Assembly: GCF_000003815.2 (NCBI RefSeq)
Contig: NC_049991.1
Span: forward strand, 14,149,357 to 14,213,356
DNA from: Branchiostoma floridae
Taxonomy: Eukaryota; Chordata; Leptocardii; Amphioxiformes; Branchiostomatidae
Length of the DNA: 64,000 nt
Direction: 5' to 3'
The position numbers were made by a program, and so were the translations under genes. The notes beneath the pieces were generated by a model, which saw nothing but the letters and a program-made list of their open reading frames with translations, was not told the origin of the DNA and ran no database searches. Numbering within the stretch: position 1 is the stretch's first letter; every line of letters begins with the position of its first letter. This document shows positions 48,552 to 60,416 of this stretch, in pieces.

Positions 48552-49780
48552 TGGCAATTACAATGATGACAATTAAGTTTATTGCACATTCATGCCCCAT
48601 CGAGGCTAAATTCAGTAAGCTGTACACGCAGAGAATGACAGGGTTATGCCTTACCCTTACTTATAAGTATATTTTACATGCTTCTTGTCTCTTCTTACAA
48701 TTTTACAGAATTTACAGAGTTCTTCCAATACATCGAAGTTAGATGATGGCATTAGATATTTCAACAATCTTTCTTTGTTTAGGTATGCGAGATGAACTGA
48801 AAACCTCTATTCAAGTCTGTATCTTCATTTGTATTTCCATTACTATAATTAAGTAGACTAGCTATTGACACGTCATAAAAGCTTATTTGATTACCATTCC
48901 AGCTTACGGTCCATGATTTATTTTACGTTTGAAAGAAATACATAGTGTTGAATGTAAAACAAAACCATATCAATGTTGCAGATATGCAGAAATGTGATAA
49001 ATTCCTAATCCTTGGACCGTTTCCACAATGCTGAACTTATGATCAAAGAATGGGCTTTAACAAAAATGTCATGTTTGCATGTTTGCAAATTGTATCACGG
49101 TCTTTAAGTTCCTCCAATAAAAGCAAGAACATCAATATTGCAATCATTATCTCTGTGCCGTGTAGATTAAAGAACCTGCAAGGAACTCCAAATTAAGGAA
49201 TGGACGGGTGCGTCGATGAAAGTTATTATAAGAAAGGGTGTTTGTGTGAAATAAAGAAAAATGCAGTCTTTGCTTTACATGTTGCTGAGATGTTGAGAAG
49301 AATTTCTGAGGGTCGCAGCGTAAATATCACCAACATCCGTTCATCATACAATCCCCGCCCCCTTGCCACCACCCCAAAGTCTCACTGTTCTTGTCATTAC
49401 TACACCTGCTCACGTCACCGTAAATTTGTGCCATTAGCGGTCGGACCAACATGTATCACTCACTGTTCAAGCTTTCTATTCATAGAACTTATTATTGAAC
49501 TTGCAAAAATTCCCAGAATTAGCAGAATGTTTACCGCTTCCGTGGGGGAAAGCAAGCTAAAATGCTGTGAAGGCTATGAACCTATCCCAAAGTCCACGCA
49601 CCTTTATACAATAACGTCAAACTCTCGAAGACAACCTCGTCCTCTTATTGGCTAAGGCGATGCTTTTGAATCAAACGTTTAGCCTCGGCCAATAAGAGGA
49701 CAAGGTTGAGTTTTGACTGACTGCTGGAATTTAATAGGCTACGTGCCGGGCGATTCTGGAAAATTCTGAAGTTGTGCAAG
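48552..49780. other. Intergenic region between the acidic protein gene and TSP1/EGF paralogue 2
   Basis: 3' UTR of the acidic protein gene up to about 49.15 kb, then sequence upstream of paralogue 2. A 151-codon plus-strand frame (49200-49655) is open but lacks a recognisable domain. The inverted CCAAT hairpin at 49632-49709 is the only clear element. Confidence 0.45.
49632..49709. promoter_or_regulatory. Inverted-repeat hairpin with opposed CCAAT boxes upstream of paralogue 2
   Basis: The arms caacctcgtcctcttattgg(cta) and (tagcctcgg)ccaataagaggacaaggttg face each other around about 30 bases. Each contains a CCAAT box (ATTGG/CCAAT) in mirror orientation. The hairpin ends about 70 bases upstream of the start codon at 49781, a usual position for NF-Y sites. 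Confidence 0.5.
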
Positions 49781-51451
49781 ATGGCTGCGCTCGGACGTCC
49801 ACTTCGTCTCTTCACTCTGCTGTTCCTCCTGTTCTGCCTCTTTGTGGGCAGGTAGGTTAGCAGGGATTGTCTGTAATATTTCTTAGAAAAGTCGGAGAGT
49901 TTTGATCTTTTGATCATGTGAATTCTGAACAGAATGAAAAACTTTTTTCTTTCAATTTACCAACTGCGTCACGGGCAAAGTCCTGTTGCTTGCTGTCCGG
50001 AGAACTTTTCAATAGATATCCAGAATGTACGCGAGAGATTTTTTTCTTCTGTTTTTCCTGAAGTACATCAGGGGGGAGGCATTCTAGAGGGTGTTCGTGT
50101 CAGCTTGGAGCTTGGGGACCGTGGAGCGCGTGTTCTGCACCGTGTGGAAACAGTGGTAAGGGAAGAGCTGAGCATCAAAAATTGCTGCATCTATTTGTAC
50201 AGAAAAAGTTTGATCTTTGTTTGGTAAATTGTAATGTAAAGACTTGATCATTGTATACAACAGGATAGTTGAGTAGGAATAGTCACATTGCGGAATGGGT
50301 CTGAATCACAGTACCAGTACCTCGCTTGACAAATGGGGGTCTTAAGTTAAGAAGGCTTTTTAATCATGAACTGCACAGAACGAAATTTCACAATATTGCA
50401 TGCAAGTAAGGCTAGATCTCAGAATGCATCCGTACTGAAGATGAAGTTTAATAAGTCACGCGTACATTTCCAATAATTATGTTTTCGTCCTGTTGCCAGG
50501 CACAAGATCTCGCTACCGCACTAACTACTGTTGTAGTGTGGAGGGTTCGTCAACGCAGTGGGTGACGAATTCATGTAACCGGTTCTGCTACAACAGCGGC
50601 ACTCCATCCGGTAACGGCTGCATCTGTACCTCTCAGTACGAGGGACGATGCTGCGACGTGGATAAACCACAGGGTGGTGGAGGTGATATAAAATTTAGAT
50701 TAAGTTGTTTCTATCTAAAGTGCTCATATCAATGATTTTAACCACCAAGCATTTCAAGTTTAATGAAAGATGAGGTGCAGATAACTATCATTTTGTATGC
50801 GTCTATTACGAATATATTTACGGTCTTGTTTTGTTGGCGGCTTGGTACAGGGCACTATTCATAGGAACACTTCAACATTTCCAGGAAACAGTTCACCGTG
50901 TGTGACCACGCTGAGTTTGTTTTGGCTCAACTATCACAATGAGGGACATATCCAGCCTTGTAATGTGCGCTTTATATGAAATGGAATGTTTACAGTCGTT
51001 TAAAATAATCAAATTCTTGATACCCCAAGCCGGACAATGAAACATTCACCGTGGTCCGTAATAGTGTTTAGACCCACTAAAGAGACGTCCATCACACAAA
51101 ATATATCCTGTTGCAACAACATCCCAATTACTCATTATGAAAAACATTCCCTGTTTGAGCAAGAGATTTCCAAGATACTATCTTTGATTATCATCATTTA
51201 CATTTGTTGTTGGACGGTGTTTCTCAAAGTAATAATATCCTACAGATTTCCTGATGATAAAGTGAGGAATAGATCCCCAAACGCTCAGCTTATTCAAAAT
51301 GTTCTTTACAGGAGGCTCCGGCTCCATCAACATTCACCAGACGCAATCGCAGTCGCAATCGCAGACGACCGTTATTGTTGTTGTCGTTGTTGTCATCGTC
51401 GTGGTCATAATCATTATTGTTGCCGTGGTTCTTGGAATAAAATTTTGCTAG
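49781..51451 (+). CDS. Small type I membrane protein, signal peptide - TSP1-like - EGF-like - TM (paralogue 2)
   Basis: Exons 49781-49851, 50064-50155, 50500-50682 and 51312-51451 give 161 residues. Exon 1 encodes a signal peptide (MAALGRPLRLFTLLFLLFCL). Exon 2 carries GAWGPWSACSAPCGNS, the TSP1-like core; its frame is fixed by phase and by alignment with paralogue 1. Exon 3 has TRSRYRTNYCCSVEG and the EGF-like CNRFCYNSGTPSGNGCICTS then QYEGRCCDVDKPQG, almost identical to paralogue 1 at DNA level. Exon 4 differs: SINIHQTQSQSQSQTT followed by a Val/Ile-rich transmembrane helix and a tail of only GIKFC. The donor at 50683 was chosen by alignment with paralogue 1; an earlier one at 50674 keeps the same phase. 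AATAAA at 51795-51800 may be the poly(A) signal. No named family is recognised. Confidence 0.82.
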
Positions 51452-51886
51452 GTTCGGGAGATGAAGAGTGTAAGCACAAATGTACGTGCCCTATTGTCTT
51501 CTAAAAGGGCAATGGATTTGATATAGGTTTAGCCCAATTTTGCCGTGTTTTGTTGGGTTGCCTTGCTTTGTAGCTTATTGTGCAGTGTTGTAAATTAAAA
51601 AAGATATTGATGACATATATACACATCGACCATGTGTACCCATAATGGAGTTACTTTTCACGGATCATATGAAATGTCGGAAAATCAAATACAGCCTCAT
51701 GTTTCATGCTGTTACTGTATGTAGTGAACCACGTGTTGTGTTCAATCTTACGGTGTGACGTAAATCCATATATATTACAAACGGTTCGGAGCAAAATAAA
51801 TGCTTATTCCTAATTCAAACCGCCTCTCAGCGTATATTTATGTGGTGGTTACTTAGCTGCTTTGCACCACTGAAAGTTGAGTTCAG

Positions 51887-52853
51887 GGGCAGCATCTGTA
51901 CCTCTCAGTACGAGGGGCGATGCTGTGACGTGGCAAAACCAGCAGGAGGTAACGTACTAGTAGTTGCTTTAACAGACATTGAAAAATGGCGTGCTAATAA
52001 AGGAACGCAACTTATTACACGACCTGTAATTCCTAAACTGACCTTTTGAAAGTGACGATCTTCTCTTCCTGGCAGCTTTAAAAAGTGGCGTCGTGTGTGG
52101 CGTAACTGGTAGAACGTTCGGCTTGTAATCCATAGGTCCCGAGTTCGATACATGCCGTGCCTACGACGTTGTGCCCTTGAGAAAGGCACTTTACACGGTA
52201 CCTGACTTCGATCAGGGAGGTAAAAGAAAGAAAGAACTATCTTCACCTTCTGTCTGTACTGTGTATGTGGCACTGTTAATATAAGGTACTAAAAGTCTGT
52301 CCAAAAGTAAACAGAAAAAGCAGGTGACTTGGAACCATGATTGAAGTCAAAAACATTTCCAGGAAAAAATAGTTAAGCTTACTTGAAAACGCAAAGTGTG
52401 TTTAAATGCTGATAAAAATGCCATGGTCTCTATTGTAATCATTGTTGGGGGACGAATCGCCAGGCTTTAATACATTGTCACCGCTGTAGTGATTGCATCG
52501 CTTTTCACGAGTAAACTATTTGAGAGAATCTATCTAAATTTATTTCGACCTTATCTTTTATACTGTATACAGTAAGGTCTTCCTGTGTACAAGTTGGCCC
52601 AATGTCAAAATTCAAGTTGACCACGCGTAAATTTGTGGCTAAATCTCCCCTTTTTATAGGAGACATCAACATCATCCAGCAAGGAGGCCCCAACAACGTC
52701 AACATTAACAACCAACAAGGTTCTAACAACGCAAACATTAACCACCAGGGAAGCTCCAGCACCGTTCACCAGACAACGATCCTGTCGAGAACCAACAAGG
52801 TCGTTATCGGCGTCACTGTCACTCTCTCTGTCATCGTATTGTTGGTGCGGTAG
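51887..52853 (+). pseudogene. Partial, degenerate third TSP1/EGF paralogue
   Basis: Only the second half of the EGF-like exon (51887-51948: ICTSQYEGRCCDVAKPAG) and a stalk/TM exon (52660-52853) are seen. The 5' half of the EGF exon, the TSP1 exon and the signal exon are missing upstream, and a Cys is replaced by Ser at the breakpoint. The stalk exon reads DINIIQQGGPNNVNINNQQG, then SNNANINHQGSSSTVHQTT, followed by a hydrophobic helix that stops early at 52851-52853. A one-base shift would reopen the frame through VVMVFLIFVC, so the end looks frameshifted. Either a pseudogene, or an unusual exon set used as an alternative 3' end of paralogue 2. Confidence 0.6.
52090..52240 (+). mobile_element. 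tRNA-derived SINE
   Basis: The tRNA-like head has a box A-like TGGCGTAACTGG (52098-52109) and a box B-like GAGTTCGATAC (52141-52151), the promoter of RNA polymerase III. It is followed by cgttgtgcccttgagaaagg then cactttacacgg, a conserved body motif seen in metazoan SINEs, and a short aaag-rich tail. It inserted between the two remaining exons of the third paralogue. Not a functional tRNA: no proper cloverleaf 3' half. Confidence 0.75.
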
Positions 52854-55517
52854 TCATGGTCTTCCTCATCTTTGTTTGCTGAAAATGTTGTGGATAGGTT
52901 CATATCAAACAAACAAACAAATCAGAAAATATCAGAGCTTACAAAAGGACGATACATTTGCCAGTTCAATCAGTTTGATTTTGTTTTTGTCCGCGTGTCT
53001 CACTCTGTGATATAAACGATGACAATGTTTTATTCGTATGAAACATACATAGTAATAAGAGCACTTCTAGAAAAGAAAATATGTGTATGCACAATAATGT
53101 CATGTTTGGAAAAGCAAACACATTTTAACCACGGGTGCGTGAGAAGCATTAGTAAAGCACTATTGACAACCCTTACTAAAGTTTGTCGTTGGTATGGCAA
53201 TGTTTGTGGGAGTTGTAACGATCCGATCCGTGAACGTGCAGAGCTTGCAATTGAATTACATAAACGCAAACTATCATTATCAACTGTCGATTTGAGTCGC
53301 TATTCCTACACATGTAGTAATCGCATCTCCAGACATTCACCTCCGCCGTTGTTTATTTGAACCCGAATTCATGTTACCAATAAATCGTAGCGGTTGCAGC
53401 TAGAAAGTTGTCATTTTTCAAGTTGTCATCACTTCATACAGTAATAGCGAGAGTCCAAAGTGAGACAAAGGTCACTGAATGATGAAGGTCAGATGGAAGG
53501 CCGACGCGGCTTCAACACTTTGACGTTGCGTGTGTAGTTTGTTTGTCAGGGGTCAACTAACGACACAAAGGCCGCATTGGCAGAGCAACTTTGAAGTTTT
53601 GTTATACTGGGTACCCTTGAAATTTTTAATCTTTGTACAGTCAACATGTCATCTAACCCACCTGCACAATAACGTTTATCATGAGTTAGTATCGTGCACG
53701 TGAACATGCCATGACTGTCATGGTTACCAATTCAGCGTTCCTGGAATGAATCAAAGACACAAAAGGAAGGGTCGCCTCTGGGTCGCCTTGGTCAGGGTAA
53801 ATATTTCCAGGAATAGTTTTATCATGTGTCGGACCAATTTAAATTTGTTTTGTCTCGGCCATCACTTTGTTCTTTTCAATGGCCAATAACAAGTCCAAAG
53901 TACTGTACTTATCTGACATGATGCGCATTTTTAGTCATGTGCAATGTCCCATGCAAGCAAAATACACAACATGCTGAGGACAGAAAAACGGTCAAAGTAC
54001 CAAGCTCTTTACTTATCATGATATAAACTTAGCTAGTAGATACTACACGTGTTCAAGTGTAAGTAGGAAGCAGAGGGTGGCTTGACGACGAGAACACTGC
54101 TAAGCTGGAGGCACTCTCTCCTAACCATGACGTGCGACACCTGAAAGTACACTGGGAAAATGTGCACTTTGTGCATTCTATGCCTGAATTCCATACCTGA
54201 AAGGACATGACACTGGTTCTTGCCATATCTGCCAAATTTCCAGCTAAGTTATGTAGGTTAGCGTAAGAAGTGAATATATGTATCTAAATCTAGATTGAGT
54301 AAGGAGATGGCCCATGATTCATTTCATAGTTGAAAGAAATGCAGAGTACTCTATTGTTCAATTTGAAAATAAAATATACAATACTGTAGATAAAGTTAAT
54401 TTGTGTTATGGTGATTAAAATAAACAGTTGCCAAAGGTAAATGCAATATGTAAATATATGTCGATATGCTCTATTGCATTACATTGTATATGATGGATGG
54501 AATTAGAAAAATGGAAGAAAGAAGGATCTTCAGTTTTGATACCGTTTCCAGGCGAACCGAAAAGAAAGTAAGTTTCACAGTGTGGACGTCTAAATTCCTT
54601 AGATTCTCTGACTGGAATGATGCTCAGTGACAAATAATTGCATGATACAAAACATGATCTACTTTTGATATTTGTCGCAATAAAGCAATACACACGCTCA
54701 AAGTCATTTAAGGACAGGCAATTAGCAAGGGATAATCCGCTAAGGATCAGCAGGCGTCCGTGGCCTAGTGGACGTTAACCCACGTGAAAGACATCGACCT
54801 CTGCGATATTCACCGATCGGACGTTGACCTTTGCCTTTCTTTTGTTGTTCATTGAGATCTGGGTACCATTTTGCGTAGGGGCCCTGGTCTGAGAGAGGGA
54901 AGTGCGTAATACTCCGGTGAGCTTTTTTTTTCCTTTATACCAATGATAGTGCATACATGGGAATGGAAAGGAAAGTACATGTATAAAGGTCATCCTCCCA
55001 TTTCAGTGGTGCCGTAAACTATGTAAACCACCTTGTTGGTGATCTGGCGGGACAGGAAAGCTACCATGACGACAATTCCGTATGCGTTAGCCGAGGAGGT
55101 TTGCTTTAGCCATAGCCATATCCAGTAGGTACATAGGGGTGCATTTTGCTACAAAAACATACTGTAGTTTTTACGTAGGGGCAGACAATCAATCAACGAC
55201 AAACTGTTACCAAGGATACGACGTCATCTAACGTTTGACTGAGTCGAAGGATTACATCATAGATCATTACACATTTGTGTTGACGTCTAGCCGTGGCGTA
55301 TGGTCCTCCACAGGGGAATGGCCAAAGTTCAGTAAATGTTTACACTGGGAGGGGGGCAACTTCATGGTGACATCGCAAACGGATTATGAACAAATCGCAT
55401 GTGCACCGTTACGCCAATAACGAATAAAATAAAGTACCCTTTCCCAGAATGAATGTAACTACAAATACAATCCTGTATTTCAGACATTATAAGAACTGTG
55501 AGAGAACAGACAGAAGC
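52854..55517. other. Intergenic region between the TSP1/EGF cluster and the P450 gene
   Basis: No gene recognised; a 113-codon plus-strand frame at 53019-53360 has no identifiable domain. A possible SINE head with a box A-like TGGCCTAGTGG lies near 54760. The last few hundred bases before 55518 should hold the P450 promoter and 5' UTR. Confidence 0.45.
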
Positions 55518-58500
55518 ATGACGTCTCCTGCAGACCACCTGTTAGACCTGCTGGACATCCGTGTGACCTTGGTGCTCCTGTTACTCCTACTCGTCACCTA
55601 CTCCTACTCCAGACGTCCCAGGAACCTCCCACCCGGACCCTGGGGCTGGCCTGTCGTGGGAAGCCTGCCGAGTCTCGCCTGGGTAAACAACAGACCTAGT
55701 TCTGGCCTCTATCAGGCTTAACACATGTCGCTGGAAATAGTAGAAAATGGCATATAACGTTATAGACAGATAACACACCAAAGGAGTTTGACCAGCCCAA
55801 AACAGTTAGCGAGGAAGAGCCTGGTCTGTAGGGAGTCGCCATCTTCAAACGATATAAAAAAAGTACTCCCTATGTCGCAAACTGTAGTTTGGGCAGACAT
55901 CTGGTGTTTATTCCTGTGTATTTGTGTAGTCTGGTAGAGGCTAACGTAGTTCATGCATCCCAAGCGTAACAAGGTCGAAGCAACATGAAAATACGATATA
56001 AACACATGTTTGTACTCTAGTCATTTCAACTTACTGTGCTAAGATTTACTGTCACTTGAGAGAACTGCATTGTGCAATGTGAGAGAACTGAGAGATTTCC
56101 GCCTTTTTTTGCAGAGCCAGAATCTCCACCTGGACTTCATGGACTGGCAGAAGAAATATGGACCAGTCACATACTTCCGTATGGGGATGCTGGTTAGTAT
56201 GACATTTTAGACACAGCAGATATAAAAGTTCTTGAAAATTGTTGTTTACCTTTGATGGTAAATAGTATCATAACCGACAATTGCGTCAAACAGATATCCA
56301 GGCTTTTGAGTGTACGGTCAGATTTGCGGTCTTTTCCAGAACGACTGACTCAGCGACATATGTGACCTACCATATGTAACATTTGTGTTGCATGTCAGAG
56401 ACCCGGTGGGTCAGATAACTCGGGTGATGCCGTAGATTTGGCCCGAAAAACGGAAAACATTCATTTCTAACACCACGACTGCGTTATTCCAACTTTACTG
56501 GCTCAGTGATTATACTGTCTGTGTATGTTATCAATGATTAAAAGACTTACCAGTGGCACCTCACAGAGGATAAACTGAACTGAAACGATTATCGTGCAAT
56601 GCTTCACGTGTACTCTCATTGGCTTCAGGATGCTGTAGTGCTCGGGGGTTATGACACCATCCGACAGGCCATAGTGAAGCAGTCCGAGGTGTTCTCTAGC
56701 AGACCCGCTCACCTAGTGGTCCTGAACAAGATGTCGAAGAAGAAAGGTGTGTATGAAATTTTAACTATGAAGCCGTAGAGATTTAAAATCGTTGGATCCT
56801 TAGATACAAATGGCCGAAGTTCTTATGGTTCAGATAAGCGGTCTGGAAATTACGGAAAGTCTATCAAATCTTCAGGTCTGTCTTAACCTTTTACGCAAAG
56901 AATTATAACGTTCATCAGAGTCATACTTAACAGATATTTTCCGCATTTCCGTTGACAGGTATCGTCATGGCTCCGTCCGGTCCGCTCTGGAAAGAGCAGC
57001 GAAAGTTTGCCTTAACAACTCTGAGGAGTTTCGGCTTCGGGAAGCGAAGTCTGGAGGTGCAGATATCGGAGGAGACCTCAGCCTTGCTCGAGCAGATCCG
57101 GAACATTGGTGACAAACCGTTCAACATCACCAGGCCGCTGCAGAAGGCAACAACCAACATCATCAGCTCCATGGTCTTCGCACATCGCTTCGAGTATGAC
57201 AACCCCCAGTTCTTACAGTTCATGCAGGACTTTGACGACATTGCTGCAACCAACTTTCTAGCCATGCCTGAGAACATCCTCCCTTTCCTGCAATATGTCC
57301 TGGACAGTGGGAGCAAAGTAAGACAAAGTCACAAAACTAAAGTATTATTCGGGAATCATACAAATCATTATCGAGCCATCAATTGCAAAAACTTCAGGAT
57401 TTGGAATAGTGTTGATATAGCATTCAGATCTTTTAATCAAATAAGCTACCCATCGCACACCATTTTTTTATCTAATGAAAACGTACCTTTTAAGAGCAAA
57501 GCAAAGGAAAGGACAAAGCTTCATGATCTTTGATTGTTTTCCCAGGTGATTAAGATATCACAACGTCTTATCAACTTTGCCCAAGCAAAGATCAAGGAGC
57601 ATCAGCAGACGTTTGATCCGAACGACATCCGTGACTTCATCGACTCTTATCTGTTGGAGATGCAGGCCCAAGACCAGCTGAGTGACACTACCTTCACAGA
57701 AGAACAGCTGGTTATGACAGTGCTTGACTTATTCGTAGCGGGCACTGAAACTACGACCACCACCCTGCGATGGGCAAGCCTGTTGATGTTAGTGTACCCG
57801 GATATTCAGCAAAAGGTACATAGAAACCTTAGCAGTACATTGAAAACACGTCAGGTCGTACATGCATCTTGTAACATCGAACAGAATTGTGATGTTGTAC
57901 TTGAAGCATCACAACGCCGCGGTCTTTTCTAGACAGCACTTATTCTTGTCATCACTTCTCAGGGTCGTTTACAGCTAATTTCATGAGGCCCTTCTTCATG
58001 ATCAGGATAACGAATGTTATGTACATTTTTTGCGACCGCAATCACAGACTGGTGTTTGCATAATTATTTGATCCAATCAAAGAATTCTGATAATCTTCTT
58101 AAGCTTATCCAACAGCCTTGCCCTAAACACAGAACTTACAGTAATGTCTATGCCTGACGTCCTGTTTCTAACCCACAGGTCCATGAGGAGATTGACAGTG
58201 TTCTGGGACAGGGCCAGACCCCGTCCATGTCCCACCGTGACCAGCTGCCCTACACACAGGCTGTCCTGACGGAGGTCTCCAGGTTTGCAACTATCGTTCC
58301 CCTGAACGTGCCTCATACCACATCCGAGGACACCACCCTGAATGGGTAAGATGTTACAATAACATGGTGAACATGTAGAAGTAGAGATTGAAGATGTCAA
58401 TCGACACTCATGGATCAGCTTACAATACTGATGATTTTGCTTCTCAACGTAAGACGTTTTTTAATGGTTCCTGATAAAACGATCGGTTGATTGTCTTTGG

Positions 58501-59350
58501 AAAGACGACTGTCGTTGTTGAAGTCAAGCAAACAAAAACTCTCGCTTCCTTGAGCTCACAAAACCCTGTCTCGTTCCAGATACCACATTCCCAAGCAGAC
58601 TATCGTCATCCCCAGCATCTGGTCCGTCCATCACGACGAGAAGCTGTTTCCTCAACACGACAAGTTCGACCCCTCCCGTTTCCTGGACGAGAATGGGCAG
58701 TACAAGAAGGACGATCACGTCATGCCATTTTCCGCAGGTTTGTTCAATCAATAATCTATTATATAATAACAATAGTTATATTTGAAAGCACATTAGGTGT
58801 CATTCCCTCCGCCACAATGAGTATTCACTAATAATGATCCGTTCGAATTCTGTTCTTGTGTGTGAGTTGGGTGTGACGTTCATGAAGTTACTAGACGTCT
58901 AGTCTTCATAGCAGGCTCTCTGGGCCTTTTTTGGCTTCTTTTGTTGGCCATTTCTTTTTTTTTCTTGGTATCTGATTGCCAGCCGTCGCTAATTACTGGG
59001 CCCCTAGTAATCAGCGACGGCTGGCAATCAGTGACCAAGGAAAAAAAAAAGAAATGACCAGAAAAAGTGTATTACCCCAGAGAGCCTGCTATGGAGGCTA
59101 CTAGACGTCGACTGTTCGAGAAAGGTTTGTCACGTATACAGCATTGTATGCTGTTTATTTCTCTCCAGGACCGCGTATCTGTTTGGGTGAGCAGTTGGCA
59201 AGGATGGAGCTCTTCCTGTTCTTCACTTCGCTCATGCAGCACTTCACTTTCAAGATACCAGAGGGCGCCCCTACACCATCTCTGAAAGGACGCATCGCAG
59301 CCACACACTTCCCAGAGCCTTTTGACATAGTCGCCGTGGTCCGTGACTAA
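55518..59350 (+). CDS. Cytochrome P450, CYP2-like (clan 2), eight exons, complete
   Basis: Exons 55518-55682, 56115-56192, 56629-56746, 56959-57317, 57546-57815, 58179-58345, 58580-58737 and 59169-59350 join in frame to 498 residues, the usual microsomal P450 size. It opens with an ER signal-anchor helix ([18 protein letters not shown]) and the Pro-rich hinge [16 protein letters not shown]. It has the C-helix WKEQRKF with the FGFGKRSLE that typifies CYP2 proteins, the I-helix oxygen-binding motif AGTETTTTT, the K-helix ExxR as EVSR, and the heme loop [14 protein letters not shown] with Cys as the thiolate ligand. All key residues are present, so an active monooxygenase is expected. The substrate cannot be told; relatives oxidise xenobiotics, fatty acids or steroids with NADPH-P450 reductase. 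AATAAA at 59854-59859 is a likely poly(A) signal. The subfamily is not assigned. Confidence 0.94.
58889..59109. mobile_element. Foldback (MITE-like) element in P450 intron 7
   Basis: The outer arms tactagacgtctagtcttca then tagcaggctctctggg and the inverse ccagagagcctgctatggag then gctactagacgtc enclose a second stem, gattgccagccgtcgct / cagcgacggctggcaatc. The whole 220 bases can fold into one long hairpin. Confidence 0.75.
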
Positions 59351-60032
59351 AGCAACACGTTATTACCTACCACAAAAGAGGTTCTAATCAAGAGTGCTTG
59401 TTTGTCTGTAAACAAAATAACTGGTAACATAGATGACTAGATGAATTCCTACTATATTCTAGGTGTGTGTAGGGGAGGGCTTTGCTTAAAAGGAACAGGT
59501 GATTGGGTTTGTTGGAAGATCTGTCTTACTGGATTTGAACTCTTTAAGGTTCCTGTTGTGAAGGTGTTGCGCTGTTACGCTAGAGGAAGCTTCTTAACAA
59601 TAACTGTAGTTCTCAGTGTTTTAGTGGGCTTCTGTTGATCCCTCAGTATAGTACCGATCCTGCTTAAACAGTTTGCAAAAATGTAACTTAACCTCAATTC
59701 AAAACCGAAACGATTGTCTTACAAACAACTGTAAATGCTGACGTCTTGAAGTCTGAACAGTTTTAAATAGAGTGTTTACAGCTCCTTTATAATGCGAGTT
59801 GGAGTGCTAAGCTAGTATTCAGTATACAACTATACATTGAATGTAAATCTGCTAATAAAACCAGTGCCGTCACAAATCAAAGGACAACATAGTGGTTAAT
59901 GCACCCTCAAGATTTATTTACTTTGTAATGTAAATCAAAAGTTGAATCAAGAAGTGTGGAATAATCAGCAGTGAGGACAACCTGCTGTCTGGCACGGCAT
60001 CTTTTCGTGCTCGTGTGTGAGACTGGGTCCCC
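59351..60032. other. Short convergent intergenic region
   Basis: 3' UTR of the P450 (plus) meets the 3' end of the ZP-type gene (minus). No other gene is visible. Confidence 0.6.
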
Positions 60033-60384
60033 TCACTCTGAGTCGGTAGAGGTAACTGCATGGTACAGGGGGCGCTGCTGCCGCTTCCTGATGGCCACAC
60101 CCACCGCCATGAGGAGCACACCGCACAGGAACCCTCCCACAACCAGCAGGCCTGACGTCACGGGGCCCCAGCCCTTCTCACCTGTAGCTGTGCAGACAGA
60201 AACCTGCATCACAACGAATTAACATTTCTCTCGTAAGATCTAACATAAAATGGCGTAACAGGGTGGTTAAATAGTCACGTTTTAAATGACCCCAGGTAAT
60301 ACATATATGTTTCCAAGGAGACTAAAAATACCTCCTTGATCTATCTATGTGCATCTATATATCTCTCTCTATCTATCGATCTAT

Positions 60385-60416
<32 letters not shown>

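Noticed and set aside
49200-49655. 151-codon plus-strand frame as a gene
   Set aside because: No domain, splice signal or signal peptide, and it runs into the promoter hairpin of paralogue 2; kept only as an unexplained open frame.
50092-50155. Reading paralogue 2 exon 2 in the longer open frame (SLELGDRGARVLHR...)
   Set aside because: Splice phase and alignment with paralogue 1 select the frame giving GAWGPWSACSAPCGNS instead.
52098-52160. A tRNA gene
   Set aside because: Box A- and box B-like sequences are present, but the 3' half does not form a cloverleaf and the SINE body follows.
53019-53360. 113-codon frame upstream of the P450
   Set aside because: No recognisable motif and no supporting splice sites; probably chance.
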